Positions 59,901-64,000 of a stretch of DNA of 64,000 nucleotides are shown one piece after another. The notes beneath the pieces were generated by a model. It ran no database searches and was not told where the DNA came from. It worked only from the letters and a program-made list of their open reading frames with translations. Where the stretch lies: positions 3,594,954-3,658,953 of the forward strand of contig NW_006921541.1 in NCBI RefSeq assembly GCF_000340215.1, read 5' to 3'. This DNA is from Pseudocercospora fijiensis CIRAD86. Taxonomy: Eukaryota; Ascomycota; Dothideomycetes; Mycosphaerellales; Mycosphaerellaceae. The translations under genes were made by a program, and so were the position numbers. Positions within the stretch are counted from its first letter, which is position 1, and each line of letters starts with the position of its first letter.

Positions 59901-60880
59901 CGATAGGGGCTCGACATTCATATCGTACTATTAAAGCGAAATATGCCTACAGCTAAGACTAAAGCATCGGCTATTAATAGCCTTCTATCTATAGACTAAC
60001 GGTTAAACAGAGAGGCAGAATGCTACCCTATAGTAGTACCTGCGCAGTTACATTAATAAGAACCCCGAGGACTGGGTTAACCTCCTATAACTAGCTGAAT
60101 TCGTGTATAATAATAGTGTCTACTTATCTACTAAGGTGTCGCCTTATTTTGCTATAATAGGCTAGAACGCTGCCTTACTACAAGATCTATTTACCTCGCT
60201 CGAGGCCGAGCGTAAGGAAAGGGAAGCGCGTTAAGTACCCGAAACACTAGCGGCTATTAAGAGGGTTTAAAAGATACGAGAAATTTACGCTAAGATAGCT
60301 AACAAACTAGCAAAGGCCTAGGCCTATTAGAAGGCCTACTATAATAAACACTACCTTCTAATAACCTTTAAGCAAGGCGACCTAGTTATGCTTAGTACGA
60401 AGAACCTCCGTATCCGCAAACACCCCTCGCCTAATAGCAAAACAAGGCCTAAACTCGCACCGAGGTACATTAGCCCTTTCCGTATCCGAGAACCTAGGGG
60501 CACCTAGGCCTATTAGTTATAGCTTCTACCTTATTACACTATCTATAACACCTTCTATATATCCCTCCTTAAGCCGTACTACCTACGCGAAGGGGATAAA
60601 GCACCTACTGAATCCGAGGATATACTAGCTAATAGTAAAGAACTGTAGTCTATAGAACGTATTCTAAAGCACCGGACTAGGCAAGGCAAGAAGGAGTACC
60701 TGTTAAGATAGCAAGGCTATTTACCTAAATAGGACTTATAGGAAGCTAAAGGTTCCTTTAAGGACATAACTGAGTTGTTAGATAAGTATTAGACTAGTAT
60801 AAAGAATAAGAAGAAGGCTAAGGGCCTATAATGTCGCCTAGGAACAATGCTATCCCCGGGGTGTTATTAGCTAACTAATT
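56977..60880 (+). pseudogene. pol of gypsy copy 2
   Basis: Opens at ATG 56977 with a protease region (VILDLGNSVSTLISYRLAK). The RT open stretch 57583-57984 has PILFVLKKDSSLRLYINYR and TLDRLSSAYYYTILDIKDAY; the active-site box at about 58120 reads VYLDNILVY, the second catalytic Asp changed to Asn (GAC to AAC). RNase H (KTNALQFAILAIM, Asp to Asn at the first ligand) follows. Integrase has IIDFIIGLPPTKR, IVDRFTKGARYIPARKD (59644-59853) and VSDRGSTFIS. A C-terminal tail rich in Lys runs to about 60880. No chromodomain was recognised. Confidence 0.85.
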
Positions 60881-62053
60881 AGAGACAAGCAATTGTTAGT
60901 AACAAAGGATAATAAGACTATACTAGGCGCGCTACGACGCGTCAATCAATTAATCGTATGCTCTTTTAAGGGCTCTACCTCTTTACTAATGCGCCCTATA
61001 AGGCCCTTCTCTTAGTATTTAGGTCCCCCTCTTGTTCCTTTATTCTATTAAGGCCTAAGGCCTAGGCGGTCGATAGAGGAGGCGCGCGCGCGCGTAGGCG
61101 AATAGTGCTAGTAATAATAATAGTAACGACGGCGTTACGCTTGTGCTAAAGGGCGACACGGCCGGCGCGGCTATATTAGTAACGGTATTGCGGAGTGTAT
61201 TGTTAGTCGAAGAAGGAAATCGAAAGCAAGGTAGAGTTAGCGCTAAGACGACTAGCGCCGCTATTGTCAACATTACTTGCTATTGTTACTACGCCTATAG
61301 ATATAACCTTACCTATACTACGAGCCTAAGGCACCTTTAATTAAAACTTTGATTAAAACTTTAAGGCTAAGCTAAAGCTTTAAGCCGCTTAAAAGATTAA
61401 GTGGACTAATAGACTAACTAACTAAGGGCAAAAACTATAGAGCTAAGCTAGCCGGGGTCGATCTTGCGGACAATAGGTTACTCCTTAATCTATCTAACCC
61501 TTTAAGCGAGGCGAACCTCTACTACTGCACTTATAATAGCCTTTACCTATAGAAACTAGAAGAACTAAGTTTTTTAAAAAGATATAATTAGTTAACACTT
61601 GAAGGCTACTAAACCTAACTAATTTAGGCTAGCGAAACTACGAACAATAAGAACAATAACCCTCGGAAGCGGACAAACCCTCGGAAGCGGACATTGCTAA
61701 GTCTTTTAAGAGTAGACGCAAAGAACTCGGTACGACGTTACTTAGAGCGGAGGCAGGGCTACAATACCTCGTACGTCTACCTATTATAGTAGGGAAGACG
61801 CGCTCGTATTATAATTAGTCGATAGTCCTTAATTCTTGTAGTTATATATTACTTTATTATATACAAGGATAGCGTAGTTAGAGTTAGACATTGTATTAGA
61901 AGGTGAGGTTTGATATAGTTATATAATCGGTAGTTATACGTTCAATTTAGCGCGGACTAAGCGGCTTATTAGGCCTGCTAAGTTAGCAGCAATAGAGGTT
62001 GAGACTAGAACAAGGACCGGCTACAAGGGCGCGGCCTTTAGAAGGGAAGCGTG

Positions 62054-62251
62054 TATTAGGACTAAAGAGGTTATACGTAATTAGCATATAACCGGGCTCG
62101 AGTAAAGCTAGGGTCTCGATGCCTTAGGCAGGACTTGGCGCTTAGCGTTAGGCTAACTGGCCTGCCTTCCTCCCTCTCCTCTTAGATCGCTATCGAATAC
62201 TACACTAATTTACTACTACCCTATCTACCTGCTAACATAACCCTTCTTACA
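62054..62251 (+). repeat. 3' LTR of gypsy copy 2
   Basis: Begins TATTAGGACT (TG changed to TA) and ends TTCTTACA. The AGAAGGGAAGCG just before it fits a polypurine tract. Confidence 0.92.
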
Positions 62252-62530
62252 AAGCTAAAGCGGCTAAAGAGTAATATTAGTACGCTAAAGGCTTAGAATA
62301 ATACTATTCTATCGCTCTTAAAGAACATAGCTAGCTACTAAGAACAGGGCTCTAAGCAAGCAAATCCGGTATAGGAAGGCCCTCCGGCGATTACCGAGGG
62401 TATAGAGGTCGATCTGTCCTATATAGAATTAATTAGGGGTACTTATAGTAAAGCAGAGCTGTAGGAATATATAGTAGCGGGTATAGACCTATTCGATCCG
62501 AGCGTAGATTTGTCGCAGTTTAAGGGTTAA

Positions 62531-63200
62531 TAAAATAGCATATTTATCGCTTCCGCTATATAGCTATAAGATAGTTAAATTTAGTCGTATTAAGTCGCGT
62601 AAAAAGTATATTATAGCTACGATATAGAAGATAAAGCGCTCCTATAATTATATATAGGTACCGGTACTACGTTATAGTAAAATATAGTAGTAAAGGATAT
62701 AGCTTAGTATATATATATATCTCGACTAAAATAAAGTTTACCTCTACGGAGGTCCGCGGAGGCGGCCGGACTACCGAGAATGCATTGCCTCGAACCCTCT
62801 TATCCGTTATTAAGTACTAATTGCCCGTCTACGTCGTCGCTTCTATACGTATATTCGCTATAGATAGACAGGCTCTTCTAGGACAGGTATATCGCCGTAT
62901 AGATATAGATATTCCGTAGTAGATAGAGGTCTTATATTAAAGCGCGTAGTGCACTAATTGGCAGCGCAGCTGCCAATCTAGACACCGCGGCCACCGCCCG
63001 CGAAAATCCAAGTTGTCCGCCAAGACCGAAATGATTGGCTGAGAAATTTCGCAGAAGTAATATGCAATCAAAGATTGAAGGGAAATTTGACTTACCCCGG
63101 ATTTCAGCGTAGAACGTCAATCGAAACAAAGATTAAAGGGGAATTTAACTTACCCCGGATTTCTTAGCTTATTAGCTAGGGTATTAGCTTGATAGTAGTA
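62531..63200. other. Mixed region: mutated then unmutated patch
   Basis: To about 62935 the sequence is RIP-altered with no recognised coding. From about 62940 to 63120 CA/TG are ordinary. The patch has an inverted repeat ATTGGCAGC-GCAGCTGCCAAT (62957-62977) and a direct repeat AAAGATTRAAGGGRAATTTR (about 63070 and 63130), whose second copy shows TG-to-TA changes. Confidence 0.45.
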
Positions 63201-63218
63201 ATATTTAATTCAAGATTT

Positions 63219-63368
63219 AAGTACATTTCCTATTAATTGCGTATAAATAAAAAAAATAGCTAGTGTAGGACTAGTGTAGGACTCGAACCTACGACAAGTA
63301 TATTTCCTATTAATTACGTATAAATAAAAAAAAATAGCTAGTGTAGGACTCGAACCTACGACCTCTTA
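63219..63368. repeat. Tandem duplication of the tRNA-like 3' end
   Basis: About 79 bp including TTTCCTATTAATTRCGTATA, an A-run and TAGCTAGTGTAGGACTCGAA occur twice in a row, so the T-arm/acceptor part of the neighbouring tRNA-like sequence is duplicated downstream of it. Confidence 0.7.
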
Positions 63369-63494
63369 ACCCCTATCGATCTTATAACTCCTTTAAGATA
63401 TATACCTTCATATAGCGGGGACTATATTAAGTAGTATAGCCGGGAGAAATAGAATCATTAATAGTTAAGAATCATACTACTAGACCAACTAGCC
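63336..63494 (-). tRNA. tRNA-Pro-like sequence with a long insert
   Basis: The minus strand has GGCTAGT as 5' acceptor strand, TTGGTCTAGTAGTATGATTC matching the tRNA-Pro A-box region, an anticodon stem TCTTAAC/GTTAAGA split by roughly 70 nt, AGGTC variable loop, T-arm GTAGG-TTCGAGT-CCTAC and acceptor ACTAGCT. The stems pair well apart from a terminal G-T, which a C-to-T change explains. A run of nine T follows, as for a Pol III terminator. The insert is far longer than a usual tRNA intron, so this may be a tRNA pseudogene or a SINE head. Confidence 0.6.
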
Positions 63495-63554
63495 GATATA
63501 TATAGAATGGAAACTAATACTCTCTATATACTTATAAAGTAGGAGCTAATAGCT

Positions 63555-64000
63555 CGATTTCTATGAAAATTTCACGTTTGATAGAACCGACCCGCGCGGT
63601 TCTAACGGTGTAATTTTCATTGAAATCGAATCAATATTCATTGAGATATTAACCGCCGAAGTTAGAGCCAACACTAGCCAACACCTACTAACACTAAATT
63701 CGAAGGTAGTCGATTTCCATGAAAATTTCACGTTTGATAGAACCGACCCGCGCGGTTCTAACGGTATAATTTTCATTGAAATCGAATCAATATTCATTGA
63801 GATATTAACCGCCGAAGTTGGAGCCAACACTAGCTAACACCTGCCAATACCAAATTCGAAGGTGGTCGATTTCTATGAAAATTTCACGTTTGATAGAACC
63901 GACCTGCGCGGTTCTAACGGTGTAATTTTCATAGAAATCGAATCAATATTCATTAAGATATTAACCGCCGAAGTTAGAGCCAACACTAGCTAATACCTAC
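63555..64000. repeat. 156-bp tandem repeat with an internal hairpin, continues past the window
   Basis: Units start at 63555, 63711 and 63867 with CGATTTCYATGAAAATTTC. Each contains nested inverted repeats: CGATTTC-ATGAAAATT pairs with AATTTTCAT-GAAATCG, and AGAACCG pairs with CGGTTCT. The units are nearly identical and retain CA/TG, in contrast to the RIPped neighbours. No coding. Confidence 0.85.

Larger units (their letters stand above)
55124..62251 (+). mobile_element. Complete Ty3/gypsy element, copy 2
   Basis: Two 198-bp LTRs enclose 7.1 kb, with a perfect 5-bp target duplication AAGCT (55119-55123 and 62252-62256). It is the intact-length version of the truncated element at 9.1-14.3 kb. 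Gag and pol lie in different frames. After the 5' LTR comes TAGTATTCGATC, perhaps a primer-binding site that began TGG before RIP. After pol there is about 1.2 kb of conserved 3' sequence with a possible small ORF (61143-61340). Confidence 0.93.
47034..62530 (+). pseudogene. Unrecognised reading frame split by two nested-in retrotransposons
   Basis: Three pieces, 47034-47453, 54351-55123 and 62257-62530, join in a single frame of 488 codons once each LTR element and one copy of its target duplication are removed. It starts ATG-TCT (MSYENSFLRPSLVAF) and ends FDPSVDLSQFKG-TAA. Internal stops are all TAA/TAG, as RIP of CAA/CAG/TGG would give. The middle is Lys/Ser-rich with KKKAPLLDPESSSSSKS, the end is helical, and a piece FARETGFTYGSLKKVFKAML resembles a small helical domain. 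No family is known to me. It may be a gag-like or accessory protein of an older element. An alternative is a host gene, less likely because it is fully RIPped. Confidence 0.6.

Noticed and set aside
61055..61273. 72-codon minus-strand ORF with a hydrophobic Leu-rich end
   Set aside because: It overlaps a plus-strand frame of similar length in the retrotransposon 3' region, and composition alone explains it; the copy at 13.2 kb does not clearly preserve it.

Overview
The window looks like nuclear DNA of a filamentous ascomycete (Pezizomycotina, most likely Dothideomycetes). Four things point there: short GT-AG introns with TAAC/TAAT-type branch sites, single-gene islands of normal composition, Ty3/gypsy, Tad-like LINE, hAT and Mutator-like elements, and heavy repeat-induced point mutation (RIP). 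In the repeats nearly every CpA/TpG has become TpA while CpG survives, so open frames are broken by TAA/TAG at Gln and Trp codons and almost never by TGA. The genus cannot be told from the sequence.

Layout. 0-9.1 kb: a RIP-degraded block read mainly on the minus strand. It holds two different histone H3-like pseudogenes, an hAT transposase and an unrecognised basic protein. GCCGGC minisatellites sit inside most of the introns that can be inferred there. 9.1-14.3 kb: a 5'-truncated gypsy element. 14.3-20.9 kb: two divergent Mutator-like transposases, one on each strand. 20.9-26.2 kb: a gene island with an intact cytochrome P450 and the C-terminal stump of a membrane-protein gene cut off at a LINE. 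26.2-31.2 kb: a Tad-like LINE on the minus strand. 32.5-39.2 kb: a degenerate 25-bp satellite with higher-order blocks. 39.4-46.6 kb: a second gene island with two small cysteine-rich secreted or surface proteins, a peroxisomal ThDP-dependent 2-hydroxyacyl-CoA lyase/oxalyl-CoA decarboxylase, and an AMP-forming acyl-CoA ligase with an apparent +1 frameshift. 47.0-62.5 kb: one unrecognised reading frame split in frame by two LTR retrotransposons with perfect target-site duplications (CTAGT and AAGCT). 62.5-64 kb: a tRNA-like locus and a 156-bp hairpin-bearing tandem repeat that runs off the window.

How it fits together. The lyase and the ligase lie head-to-tail and could act in series: CoA activation of an acid, then C-C cleavage of the acyl-CoA in the peroxisome. 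The P450 and the secreted proteins are independent single genes of the sort that collect beside repeats. The most unusual content is the pair of RIP-killed H3-like genes next to an hAT transposase, and the family of GCCGGC repeats that has entered introns across that block.
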